Shown one piece after another: positions 43,127 through 50,801 of a DNA stretch of 61,891 nt. The stretch is from assembly GCA_903844645.1 (NCBI GenBank), contig CAIMUP010000037.1:1-61891 (forward strand), written 5' to 3'. Each line of letters starts with the position of its first letter. Within the stretch, counting starts at the first letter, position 1. Under the pieces are notes generated by a model. It saw nothing but the letters and a program-made list of their open reading frames with translations, was not told where the DNA came from and ran no database searches. A program made the translations under genes and the position numbers. The stretch is from an uncultured Bacteroidota bacterium (GTDB taxonomy: Bacteria > Bacteroidota > Bacteroidia > AKYH767-A > JABDAW01).

Positions 43127-43882
43127 CTAAAGCATACTTATTAATTCTTGCCGTGAGGAATTAAAATACCAATTCACAACTTCATTCACGGTGGCTGTTT
43201 CTTGCACGTCATCCGCCATGAATTGCTCGAAGGTGAGGTGCTTTTCATTCAATAAATACCCTGTCAATACGCCGTACATCCAATAATGTTTCCGCATAGA
43301 GTGGTTACTCAAATCCTCCAGATTATGCCGCACATATTTATAGCTGATATGTCCGTTATTGATGATTAAATTATTCTTCGCGATGTAAAAAGCATACCCT
43401 TCAATCTTCCATTCAGGCTGCTCGATAACTTTCCAGAATCCGAGCTTCTTTTCCTGCATGGAATGAATGGTTTCGTGTATCATGGTTTGCGCCAAGTTCC
43501 GCGCTTTCCCATCGAGAAAGGTGATGGTATTATTCCGAACATCCACCTTGGGGACGACCATGGAATTATTCACCAAAAATTCGTGATACCCGCACCGTTC
43601 TTTGCTGAATGATTTGGTCATTTGATAATAAAAGGAGTCGTCAATAAAGAATATTTTTTGATGCACGGTGGAGTCATAAATTTCGCTGGTTTTTAATTGA
43701 ACGATGCAGTTATCCAAAATCCAATTAATGTTCTTATCAATGGCATTATTGGAATAAATGCTGAAATTCCGGTAGTCCACTTTATTTTTAAAAAGCACCT
43801 GCGGAAAAAGTATCAGGTAGCAATAAATTCCGGCGCATAGGGCGGCAAGAATCAGGAAATATTTTAGTAATTTTTTAAGCAT
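43127..43882 (-). CDS. Putative membrane-anchored zinc peptidase-like protein (HExxH)
   Basis: A 251-residue protein with an N-terminal membrane helix (about 5-28) and the rest probably periplasmic. HETIH at 136-140 fits HExxH, and Glu161 in WKIEGYAF lies 21 residues later, in the spacing of a gluzincin third ligand. The remaining sequence matches no family I know. A metallopeptidase is an inference from the motif alone. Confidence 0.6.
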   Translation of the reverse strand: MLKKLLKYFLILAALCAGIYCYLILFPQVLFKNKVDYRNFSIYSNNAIDKNINWILDNCIVQLKTSEIYDSTVHQKIFFIDDSFYYQMTKSFSKERCGYHEFLVNNSMVVPKVDVRNNTITFLDGKARNLAQTMIHETIHSMQEKKLGFWKVIEQPEWKIEGYAFYIAKNNLIINNGHISYKYVRHNLEDLSNHSMRKHYWMYGVLTGYLLNEKHLTFEQFMADDVQETATVNEVVNWYFNSSRQELISML

Positions 43883-43922
43883 TGTAGTATAGTTTTGCGG
43901 GGCAGTAGTTTTGTTTCGGCGA

Positions 43923-43930
43923 CAAAAGTA
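43923..43930 (-). promoter_or_regulatory. TAnnTTTG box of the HExxH gene
   Basis: TACTTTTG on the minus strand, 40 bases before the ATG at 43882. Confidence 0.45.
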
Positions 43931-44028
43931 GAAATAATAGTTGGAGGAAAAAAATTTATTTGATTAATTCTACTATAAAATGTCCTTTTCGAGGCTTGGC
44001 TAACTGTTTAGAACTTCACAAGTGCAGT

Positions 44029-44175
44029 AATTATTCCTCCAATGGCAGTAATTGCTCCTCCAACGACAATAATTCCTCCTCCAACGGCAGTAATTCCTCC
44101 TCCAACGACAATAATTCCTCCTCCAACGGCAGTAATTCCTCCTCCAACGGCAGTAATTACTCCTCAAAGTGCCCC
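44029..44175. repeat. Array 11: seven 21-bp units
   Basis: This lies in the divergent gap between the HExxH gene and purD. Units begin AATTCCTCCTCCAACG and end GCAGT or ACAAT, the two endings partly alternating. There are no obvious palindromic arms. The plus-strand frame reads as Asn/Ser repeats (SSNGSNS), which I take as spurious. Confidence 0.93.
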
Positions 44176-44301
44176 AGTCGTAGCCCCTTTTTCCATAATT
44201 TTATAGAATAGGAGAAGAATTAACACGAATGGAATTTAATAACTGCGACTAATAATGGTAACAAGACTAATAATGGTAACAAATAGTATCGAGGAAACAA
44301 T

Positions 44302-44309
44302 TAGTTTTG
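44302..44309 (+). promoter_or_regulatory. TAnnTTTG box of purD
   Basis: TAGTTTTG, 29 bases before the purD ATG at 44339. It argues against the upstream in-frame ATG at 44255. Confidence 0.5.
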
Positions 44310-44338
44310 CCGCCTTATTAAACATAATTACTTATACT

Positions 44339-45619
44339 ATGAATATCCTAATCCTTGGTTCCGGCGGCAGAGAGCATACTTTTGCCTGGAAAATCGCCCA
44401 AAGCCCCCTTTGTAATTCCCTTTTTATTGCCCCGGGCAATGCAGGTACATCGCTTTGCGGAATAAATGTGCCGATTTCGGTGAATGATTTCGAGGCTATC
44501 AAAACATTTGTCATAGCGAATGAAATCGAACTCGTCGTCGTCGGTCCTGAAGACCCCTTGGTAGCCGGTATCCACGATTTCTTTTTGAATGATAATTACC
44601 TGAAAGCAATCCCCGTCATCGGTCCTAAAAAGGACGGTGCGCAACTGGAAGGGAGTAAGGAATTTGCCAAGCAATTCATGGTGGATAATAACATCCCCAC
44701 TGCCGCTTATGCGAGTTTTACTTTGGATACTTTGAAGGAGGGTTTGGCATATTTGGATACACAAAAAACGCCTATCGTCCTCAAAGCCGATGGACTGGCG
44801 GCAGGCAAAGGAGTGTTGATATGTAATGAAATTTCGGAAGCCAAAAAAGAACTGACCGAGATGCTTGCCGGAGCGAAATTCGGCACCGCGAGCAGCAAGG
44901 TAGTGATTGAAGAATTTTTGGACGGCATCGAATTATCCACCTTCGTCCTGACCGATGGAGCGACTTATAAAATCCTCCCTTGCGCCAAAGATTATAAACG
45001 CATTGGCGACGGCGACACAGGCTTAAATACTGGCGGAATGGGAGCCGTTTCTCCTGTTCCTTTTGCCGATGAATCGTTCATGCAAAAGGTGGAAGAACGC
45101 ATCATCATCCCTACCATTAATGGATTAAGGAACGCAGGAATTAATTATAAAGGATTCGTCTTTATCGGCTTGATGAATGTTGGCGGAGACCCCTTCGTAA
45201 TAGAATATAATGTCCGCATGGGCGACCCCGAAACAGAGGTGGTAATTCCAAGAATAAAAACCGATTTGGCAGCCCTTTTTCTCGCCGTCGCAAATGGAAC
45301 ATTGAAAGATACTTCTATCGAAACCGATGACCGAACTGCAGTAACCGTAATGCTTGTTTCGGGTGGCTATCCGGGAGATTATGCCAAAGGAAAAATAATT
45401 ACCGGATTAGACAAAACCAACGGCAGCCTTATCTTCCATGCCGGCACTTTCAATGCAAAAGATGCTGACGATATAAAAACTTCGGGAGGGAGGGTAATCG
45501 CTGTAACATCGTTCGGAAAAACAATTGCCGAGGCTGCCGAACAATCCTACAAAAATGCCGCCCTGATAGCCTATGATGGGAAATATTACCGCAAAGATAT
45601 TGGCAACGATTTGATGTAA
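44339..45619 (+). CDS. purD: Phosphoribosylamine-glycine ligase
   Basis: A 426-residue GARS with an ATP-grasp fold. The start MNILILGSGGREHTFAWKI (1-19) is diagnostic and sets the start at 44339. VVVGPEDPLVAGIHDF, PIVLKADGLAAGKGV, NTGGMGAVSPVPF and EYNVRMGDPETEVV follow in order. It makes glycinamide ribonucleotide in purine synthesis. A hairpin element after the stop probably ends the transcript. Confidence 0.95.
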   Translation: MNILILGSGGREHTFAWKIAQSPLCNSLFIAPGNAGTSLCGINVPISVNDFEAIKTFVIANEIELVVVGPEDPLVAGIHDFFLNDNYLKAIPVIGPKKDGAQLEGSKEFAKQFMVDNNIPTAAYASFTLDTLKEGLAYLDTQKTPIVLKADGLAAGKGVLICNEISEAKKELTEMLAGAKFGTASSKVVIEEFLDGIELSTFVLTDGATYKILPCAKDYKRIGDGDTGLNTGGMGAVSPVPFADESFMQKVEERIIIPTINGLRNAGINYKGFVFIGLMNVGGDPFVIEYNVRMGDPETEVVIPRIKTDLAALFLAVANGTLKDTSIETDDRTAVTVMLVSGGYPGDYAKGKIITGLDKTNGSLIFHAGTFNAKDADDIKTSGGRVIAVTSFGKTIAEAAEQSYKNAALIAYDGKYYRKDIGNDLM

Positions 45620-45623
45620 AAAG

Positions 45624-45676
45624 AAAGCCACAAATTCCACGAATTAATAATTTCAATTCTTGGAATTCGCGGCTTT
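45624..45676. repeat. Dispersed AGCCACGAATT hairpin element, copy 2
   Basis: AAAGCCACAAATTCCACGAATT pairs imperfectly with AATTCTTGGAATTCGCGGCTTT, given here in pieces: left arm 45624-45645, right arm 45655-45676. The centre AATTTCAATTC is the same as in the copy at 18242. It lies between the convergent purD and the 57-residue membrane protein gene and may terminate both. Confidence 0.7.
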
Positions 45677-45695
45677 TGCTTTAAAAGAATCAGGC

Positions 45696-45869
45696 TTACA
45701 CCTTTCCCTTTTCTTCGTGGTTGTGCTGGTATTGATACACAATCCAGCCGATAGACCCGATAAAACCAAGCACCAAAAATGTTTGATTCGGGAACATAGC
45801 CAATTTATCCATGACAGCAAACAGCTTCTCGAAGCAGCTTGCAATAAAATGCCAAAATGAAGTCATCAT
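45696..45869 (-). CDS. Small membrane protein, 57 residues
   Basis: Minus-strand ATG at 45869 (or 45866) to TAA at 45696. The sequence starts MMTSFWHFIASCFEKLF, has one or two hydrophobic segments including FLVLGFIGSIGWIVYQY (31-47), and ends in a charged tail HNHEEKGKV. The family is not recognised. A TATTTTTG box lies 26 bases upstream. Confidence 0.65.
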   Translation of the reverse strand: MMTSFWHFIASCFEKLFAVMDKLAMFPNQTFLVLGFIGSIGWIVYQYQHNHEEKGKV

Positions 45870-45894
45870 AGTATTTATAATTTTAATTAGGGCG

Positions 45895-45902
45895 CAAAAA
45901 TA
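45895..45902 (-). promoter_or_regulatory. TAnnTTTG box of the 57-residue membrane protein gene
   Basis: TATTTTTG on the minus strand, 25 bases before the ATG at 45869 and after the folA stop. It makes the small gene independent of thyA-folA. Confidence 0.45.
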
Positions 45903-45927
45903 GGGATTCTTTCGTTAAAACAAAATA

Positions 45928-46416
45928 TCAGCGATTCTTCCTTTCATAGAGATTGAAGGAATAATCGTATTTATTCTTCTCATCTTTGGCAAAGGGGCGG
46001 GCATCGGTCAGCTCCCATTCATCGTGATTGATGGCAGGGAAATATACATCGCCGTCGAAGGTTTCATTGATTTCGGTAACGTACATTTTATCCACCAAAG
46101 CGATGGCTTGTTTAAAGATTTCGCCACCGCCGATGATGAATACTTCATCCTCCTTCAAATTGCTCAAAGCACTTTCCAAAGATGGCTCTATGATGACCCC
46201 TTCGGCTTGGAAGTTTTGTTGGCGAGTGATGACAACATTCTGCCGCCCGGGCAATGGTTTGCCCATCGAGTCATAAGTCTTCCGACCCATCACTACGGTA
46301 TGCCCGAGGGTCATGGTTTTGAAATATTTTAAGTCGGCGGGGAGGTGCCAAATCAATTGGTTATTCTTCCCGATGACATGGTTTTTCGCGATGGCTACAA
46401 TGAGGGAAATGGTCAT
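45928..46416 (-). CDS. folA: Dihydrofolate reductase
   Basis: A 162-residue DHFR. IVAIAKNHVIGKNNQLIWHL (6-25) contains the substrate loop, with Asp28 in PADLK the catalytic acid. VVMGRKTYDSMGKPLPGR (41-58) and FIIGGGEIFKQAI (93-105) bind NADPH. It regenerates tetrahydrofolate from the dihydrofolate that ThyA makes. It starts six bases after thyA, the classic pair. Confidence 0.95.
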   Translation of the reverse strand: MTISLIVAIAKNHVIGKNNQLIWHLPADLKYFKTMTLGHTVVMGRKTYDSMGKPLPGRQNVVITRQQNFQAEGVIIEPSLESALSNLKEDEVFIIGGGEIFKQAIALVDKMYVTEINETFDGDVYFPAINHDEWELTDARPFAKDEKNKYDYSFNLYERKNR

Positions 46417-46422
46417 GATAAA

Positions 46423-47217
46423 TTATACAGCAATAGGTGCTTTGATACTCGGATAGGGGTCATAATTCATTACTTCAAAATCTTCAAATTTGAAGTCAAA
46501 GATATTCTTTACATCAGCATTTATTTTCATCGTAGGCAAGGGCTTTGGGGTGCGGCTCATTTGTAATTTCACTTGGTCCAGATGATTCAAATAAATATGG
46601 GCATCGCCGAAGGTATGGATGAATTCGCCGACTTGGAGATTGCAAACTTGGGCTATCATCATCGTGAAAAGGGCGTATGATGCTATATTAAAGGGCACTC
46701 CGAGAAAAATATCGGCACTGCGCTGATAAAGCTGGCAGGAGAGCTTCCCGTTGGCTACATAAAACTGGAATAAAATATGGCATGGCGGCAATGCCATCTT
46801 CCCGATTTCCCCAACATTCCAGGCATTCACCAAGAGGCGGCGCGAGTTGGGATTGTTTTTTATTTGATTAATCAATTCCGAAATCTGATCCACAGATTTA
46901 CCATCGGCAGTGTCCCAACTGCGCCATTGATGCCCGTAAACCGGTCCGAGATTGCCTGCTTCATCCGCCCATTCGTTCCAAATCTTTACGCCATGTTCAT
47001 TCAGGTATTTGATATTAGTATCGCCATTTAAGAACCACAATAATTCGTGGATGATGGACTTGGTATGGAGCTTCTTGGTGGTCATTAATGGGAAGCCTTC
47101 TTCGAGATTAAACCGCATTTGATAGCCAAAAACGCTGATGGTTCCGGTGCCGGTTCTATCCGATTTTTCGATGCCATTCTTGATGACATGGTCAAGCAAT
47201 TCGATGTATTGTTTCAT
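46423..47217 (-). CDS. thyA: Thymidylate synthase (ThyA)
   Basis: A 264-residue Thy[21 protein letters not shown] (19-38), [11 protein letters not shown] (91-101) and the catalytic Cys146 in [13 protein letters not shown] (142-154) are diagnostic. It methylates dUMP using methylene-tetrahydrofolate. It heads a thyA-folA operon and has a promoter box four bases from the ATG. Confidence 0.96.
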   Translation of the reverse strand: MKQYIELLDHVIKNGIEKSDRTGTGTISVFGYQMRFNLEEGFPLMTTKKLHTKSIIHELLWFLNGDTNIKYLNEHGVKIWNEWADEAGNLGPVYGHQWRSWDTADGKSVDQISELINQIKNNPNSRRLLVNAWNVGEIGKMALPPCHILFQFYVANGKLSCQLYQRSADIFLGVPFNIASYALFTMMIAQVCNLQVGEFIHTFGDAHIYLNHLDQVKLQMSRTPKPLPTMKINADVKNIFDFKFEDFEVMNYDPYPSIKAPIAV

Positions 47218-47221
47218 GGGG

Positions 47222-47229
47222 CAAAGATA
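47222..47229 (-). promoter_or_regulatory. TAnnTTTG box of thyA, leaderless arrangement
   Basis: TATCTTTG on the minus strand, then CCCC, then the thyA ATG at 47217. The four-base distance predicts a transcript starting near the start codon. No TTG is visible at the usual distance. Confidence 0.55.
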
Positions 47230-47282
47230 CAGAAATTTGGGATTTTGGGAATTTTAAGACGAGGAATCATTCTTTTTAACCG

Positions 47283-47408
47283 CACATCTCACGGGGTGGG
47301 ACATACATCTCACGGGGTGAGACGCACATCTCACGGGGTGGGACACACATCTCAAGGGATGGGACTCACATCTCACGGGGTGAGACACACATCTCACGGG
47401 GTGAGCAA
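47283..47408. repeat. Array 12: six 21-bp units with TCTCAC/GTGAGA arms
   Basis: This lies in the divergent gap between thyA and the small gene at 47570. Units begin CACATCTCACGGGGTG and end GGACA, AGACA or similar. TCTCACGGGGTGAGA forms a six-base stem with a short loop in four units; in the others one base is changed. A decayed seventh unit follows to 47429. Confidence 0.93.
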
Positions 47409-47569
47409 AACTTTTCATGGGAATAAAATCGCCTCTGACGGATATTTTGGCGGTTCAAATTCATCCTGCTAAAAGATTTCGGTCGGAACTTTTGTAACCT
47501 TTTATTTTTCTCATCCGTAATAAGCGTCCCAATCAATTAAAAAATTTACATTAATCAATCCAAAAAATT

Positions 47570-47704
47570 ATGAGTAAAGCACTACAAAATCTCGCCACGC
47601 GTATTGACCACCTGACCCATTTGGAAGGATCGGCATACCTAATTATCGTTTATCTGGTAATATTCACCGCCATTATGGTCGGATGGTTGTTTACCCGAAT
47701 ATGA
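47570..47704 (+). CDS. Small single-pass membrane protein, 44 residues
   Basis: ATG at 47570 to TGA at 47704. The N-terminal 20 residues (MSKALQNLATRIDHLTHLEG) are amphipathic and a hydrophobic helix follows (AYLIIVYLVIFTAIMVGWLF, 22-41). AT-rich leader sequence precedes it as in many genes here. No family is recognised. It lies 47 bases before the T9SS-like broken gene and may share its transcript. Confidence 0.6.
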   Translation: MSKALQNLATRIDHLTHLEGSAYLIIVYLVIFTAIMVGWLFTRI

Positions 47705-47751
47705 TCTTAAAAAGTACCTTGAACAATCTTAAAAATCACCCCACAATTGTA

Positions 47752-48864
47752 ATGAAATCGCTAACAAAAATTATCTTCACAGTTCTCACGGCTCTATGTA
47801 TCAATGTTAATGGAGCAGCCATTTATTCTGGTGCTGATGGAGAATGGAGCGGTGTACGATCGCACATTTGGTCTTCTAATGCCTCGGGTTCGCCCCTATG
47901 TGTCGGGGTTACCTGTTCTCCTACTTGCAATTTCTCTGGTATAGCGAACATCAAAAACAAAGTTACCGATACGGCATGTAGCGGGACCTTGACCATCTCT
48001 GGTTGAGGTGCTGTAAACCTCACCGGAGCTACCAGCCGCTTCACCGTAATAGGGAATTTAGTGGTTACAGGGGGCAGCACCATGTTGATTCCGGCAAGCG
48101 ATACACTGTATGTTACGGGAAATCTTACCGTCAGTTCGGCATCCACCATCACTGTTAATGGTTATATCAAGGTAACGGGCAATGTTACTACCAGTGGTAG
48201 TTCGAGCGTTTGTGGCAGTGGTGGCGGCATTTATCTTGGAAGTCTTACAGGTCCTTCAGGTACGCCGGGCTGGTGTTTTGCACCGGTTACTGTTCCTATT
48301 CAATTGATCAGTTTTGATGCCTCGTATATCGCTGCCGAAAATTCTGTGAAGGCGAATTGGGTAACCGCATCGGAGGTTAATAACAATTACTTCACCTTAG
48401 AGCGAGCTCTGGATGGTAATTCTTTTGAACCTGTCGGCAAGATTAATGGAGCGGGTAACAGCAATGCTTTTAAGGAGTATTCTTTTATTGATCCGAGTCC
48501 TATCAAAGGAATTTCGTACTACCGTTTAGTTCAAACCGATAATGATGGTACGAATACCGTTTATGCCCGTGTACCCGTCGAGGTTACGGATGCTACGATG
48601 GGGTCGAACTTTATTATCTTCCCGAATCCTGCTCAAAACAATGTGGTTTATATTACCATTACCGGGGAGAAAACCGGAGAGAAGGTGGTGTTTATTGTCA
48701 AGGATTTGATGGGTAGAATTATCCAGCAAGAGACCTTTGAAGTGAACCACAAGGGTGCTACGGTTTATCAATTAAATACCGAAAAAAGAATCGGCAAGGG
48801 TGTTTATTTCATCACTGGTTTTGTGAATAACAAAGTCAGTACCCAACGGCTTATTGTTAATTAA
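47752..48864 (+). pseudogene. T9SS-sorted surface protein gene interrupted by an in-frame TGA
   Basis: From the ATG at 47752 a signal peptide (about 1-21) and a repeat-like beta domain are read to TGA at 48004-48006. The same frame then continues without another stop to 48864. The continuation matches: before the stop CSGTLTISG, after it GAVNLTGATSRFTVIGNLVV, one continuous beta-solenoid pattern. The tail includes PIQLISFDASY, VKANWVTASEVNNNYF (a domain that precedes sorting tags) and a T9SS type A tail from FPNPAQNN to QRLIVN. The single TGA replaces what would most simply be TGG or a similar codon. It may be a real nonsense mutation, a sequencing error or recoding. Confidence 0.75.
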
Positions 48865-48903
48865 AATATCTATCAACTATATTATCAACCAATCCATCTA
48901 AAA

Positions 48904-49569
48904 ATGAAAACATTTGTACTTATCTTATTGTTATTTCCCTGCCTTGTTTCAGCGCAGGAGTGGAGTTTGGGGTTCAAGACGGTTCCTCAAACGAGTGTAT
49001 GCTTTAGGGAGAATACCCCGATACCGGGTATGTCTCTTACTTCTTCCATTAACACCAGCTTCGGGCTGAATTACAACTTCTGCTACAATCTTCGTAGCTA
49101 TTATTCGCACAGTAAAAACTCTTTTTCTGTCGAGCTTCTCTACCTGTCGGATCAATTCCATTACACGATGAAGAATGTGGAATCGTCGCAGGTTGATTAT
49201 TCTATCCAGTCGCTTGAACTGCCTGTTTTGTTTCACTCTCGTAGTGAGGATGCGGGTTTGTATGGAGAGATCGGGATGGGTTATTGGATTACGCTGAACA
49301 GGACTGTTGTTCCGGGTACTGTGGCTCCTGCCTTGCGATTTAATGATAGTAATGTGGATGGTATTGCCGGCTTCGGGTTCGATTGTAAGGCGACTAAATC
49401 TATCATGATTAATATCGGGGCAAGGGCTTATTATCCTTTGTTTGATCAAACGCAGAGGATGCCGCAGAATACGGAATATAATCCTTTGCATTTGATGAGA
49501 ACGGGCTTGTCGCTTGGGTTTCTGTATTACTTTGATTACTTTCACAAGAACAATCATCATCATCGGTAG
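48904..49569 (+). CDS. Outer-membrane beta-barrel-like protein
   Basis: A 221-residue protein with signal peptide MKTFVLILLLFPCLVSAQ. The mature part alternates polar and aromatic residues (LLYLSDQFHYTMKNV, GEIGMGYWITLN, GARAYYPLF, LSLGFLYYFDYF), the pattern of an eight-stranded barrel, with a His-rich end. I see no named family. It follows the interrupted T9SS gene by 39 bases and may be co-transcribed. Confidence 0.65.
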   Translation: MKTFVLILLLFPCLVSAQEWSLGFKTVPQTSVCFRENTPIPGMSLTSSINTSFGLNYNFCYNLRSYYSHSKNSFSVELLYLSDQFHYTMKNVESSQVDYSIQSLELPVLFHSRSEDAGLYGEIGMGYWITLNRTVVPGTVAPALRFNDSNVDGIAGFGFDCKATKSIMINIGARAYYPLFDQTQRMPQNTEYNPLHLMRTGLSLGFLYYFDYFHKNNHHHR

Positions 49570-49904
49570 GGTTCTGATCTGAAAATTAAACACTCTTAAA
49601 AACTAATAAATCAAATCATTAAAAAAATGAAAAGACAACTCTTGATCTGGCTGACGGAACTGGAAATTTAGGCGCCTAATATCCATTTTCTAAGATACTT
49701 TCGGGTATCTGTGTGGGTGGTATTCGATGGCTGTCGAAGGCGATGAATACTGCATTATACCACATCTTACGCACTGCATGATCGGGTCTGAAAGCCTGGT
49801 TACATAGGGATTCTTTGTCCTTATACAATCCAATAAAAATTATCATCAACAAACAACCAAACTTAATTAAAAGAAATTGTTTAACCCATTAAAAGAAAAA
49901 AATT
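49570..49904. other. Gap without a supported gene or 21-bp array
   Basis: The only gap over 300 bases in which I see no 21-base periodicity. A 14-codon frame (MKRQLLIWLTELEI) begins at 49627 after an AT-rich leader like those of real genes here. It may be the start of a decayed gene; the following 170 bases have stops in all forward frames that I followed. No hairpin or promoter box is clear. Confidence 0.4.
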
Positions 49905-50048
49905 ATGGAAAGTTCATTCTCAACGATTCTTATCGTAAGCTACGCGATCGCCAATTTAGCGATCTTGCATTTTGTACTGTATTATCAACGTTCGGTACGA
50001 AGAAAGTATAACAAAGGTCTGTGGAAGAAACACAGGTCCAGAGCCTAA
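49905..50048 (+). CDS. Small single-pass membrane protein, 47 residues
   Basis: ATG at 49905 to TAA at 50048. The first part (MESSFSTILIVSYAIANLAI) is a membrane helix up to about residue 26, followed by a strongly basic cytoplasmic tail (RSVRRKYNKG ... KKHRSRA). It has an AT-rich leader like its neighbours and ends just before a long hairpin. No family is recognised. Confidence 0.6.
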   Translation: MESSFSTILIVSYAIANLAILHFVLYYQRSVRRKYNKGLWKKHRSRA

Positions 50049-50054
50049 GCAACT

Positions 50055-50106
50055 GGTTTAAGGTTTAAGGTTTTGGATATTCCACAACCTTAAACTTTAA
50101 ACCTTA
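50055..50106. terminator. Long hairpin after the 47-residue gene
   Basis: Left arm GGTTTAAGGTTTAAGG continuing TTTTGGA and right arm TCCACAACC continuing TTAAACTTTAAACC pair over about 24 bases with one mismatch and one G-U, around a loop of three to four bases. It begins seven bases after the stop codon. It lacks a T-tract, so it may be a repeat or an RNA-protecting structure instead of a simple terminator. Confidence 0.65.
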
Positions 50107-50212
50107 AACTTCCTCATCATCTTCTTGCTGCTCCTCAAGAAGGTCGCTATCATAAAAGGATGATGGCAAAATAATTTAATTATCCACCAGACCTCTTGTA
50201 GAATTACCCTAT

Positions 50213-50220
50213 TATATTTG
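50213..50220 (+). promoter_or_regulatory. TAnnTTTG box upstream of array 13
   Basis: TATATTTG followed by CACAAAAG. A TTG lies 14 bases upstream (50196-50198), shorter than usual. If active it would transcribe array 13 and possibly ctaB. Confidence 0.35.
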
Positions 50221-50268
50221 CACAAAAGTCCGGTAGGGACTGAATTATGCAAGATGTCTATTGAAAAC

Positions 50269-50583
50269 AGCGGGATAAATGTCGCTGGCAGCGGGATAAA
50301 TATCGTTCCCAGCGGGATAAATATGGCTGGCAGCGGGATAAATATCGTTCCCAGCGGGATAAATATCGTTGGCAGCGGCATAAATATCGTTGATTGGCGG
50401 GTTTTTCGAGGAGGTTTCCGTGGTCGGGGCAGAAGTTTCCATGTTATGCCTGATGGCAGCCATGTTTTGGTCAAAGGCTTCCATGTTTTCATCAAAGGTT
50501 TCCATGCGTTGGTCAAAGGTTTCCATGTTTTTATCGTTCCCAGCCATGTTTTTATCGGTGATTGGCGGGATTTTCGGGGCATT
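50269..50583. repeat. Array 13: fifteen 21-bp units of two families in one phase
   Basis: Exactly 315 bases upstream of ctaB. Units 1-6 (50269-50394) read AGCGGGATAAATATCG with ends TTCCC, TTGGC or TGGC. Units 7-8 are different (TGGCGGGTTTTTCG, then TTCCGTGGTCGGGG). Units 9-14 read TTCCATGTTTTCATC or AGCCATGTTTTGGTC with ends AAAGGT, AAGGC or GTTCCC. Unit 15 repeats TGGCGGGATTTTCG. No unit breaks the 21-base register, although the sequence families are unrelated. Arms GATA/TATC (first family) and ATG/CAT (second) are visible. Confidence 0.95.
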
Positions 50584-50701
50584 AAATAGGAGTTTTCAGG
50601 CTCTGTATTTGATATTTTAGACGGGGAATGGGGTTTTCGAGTAATGGAGTCGGTGAAATAACATAAGTCGTGTAGGGAGGAACTTTTAAAATAATAACCC
50701 A

Positions 50702-50749
50702 AGCATCCTGACACGGAATCGCCCCTTCCCGATTTCCTGTCAGGAGGTT
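50702..50749 (-). repeat. REP-like dispersed element, copy C
   Basis: Read on the minus strand: AACCTCCTGACAGGAAATCG, GGAAGGGGCGATTCC and GTGTCAGGATGCT. CCTGACAGGAAATCG and CGATTCCGTGTCAGG are inverted, giving a 14-15 bp hairpin. It matches copy A (54298-54342) at about 40 of 45 positions by eye. It follows array 13. Confidence 0.7.
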
Positions 50750-50801
50750 CCCACCCCCACTTTTCACTTTTCACTATAATTTTCTTATTTTCGCCCCCTC
50801 A

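Noticed and set aside
44255-44338. Upstream start of purD
   Set aside because: The conserved family start is at 44339, and a TAnnTTTG box lies at 44302-44309.
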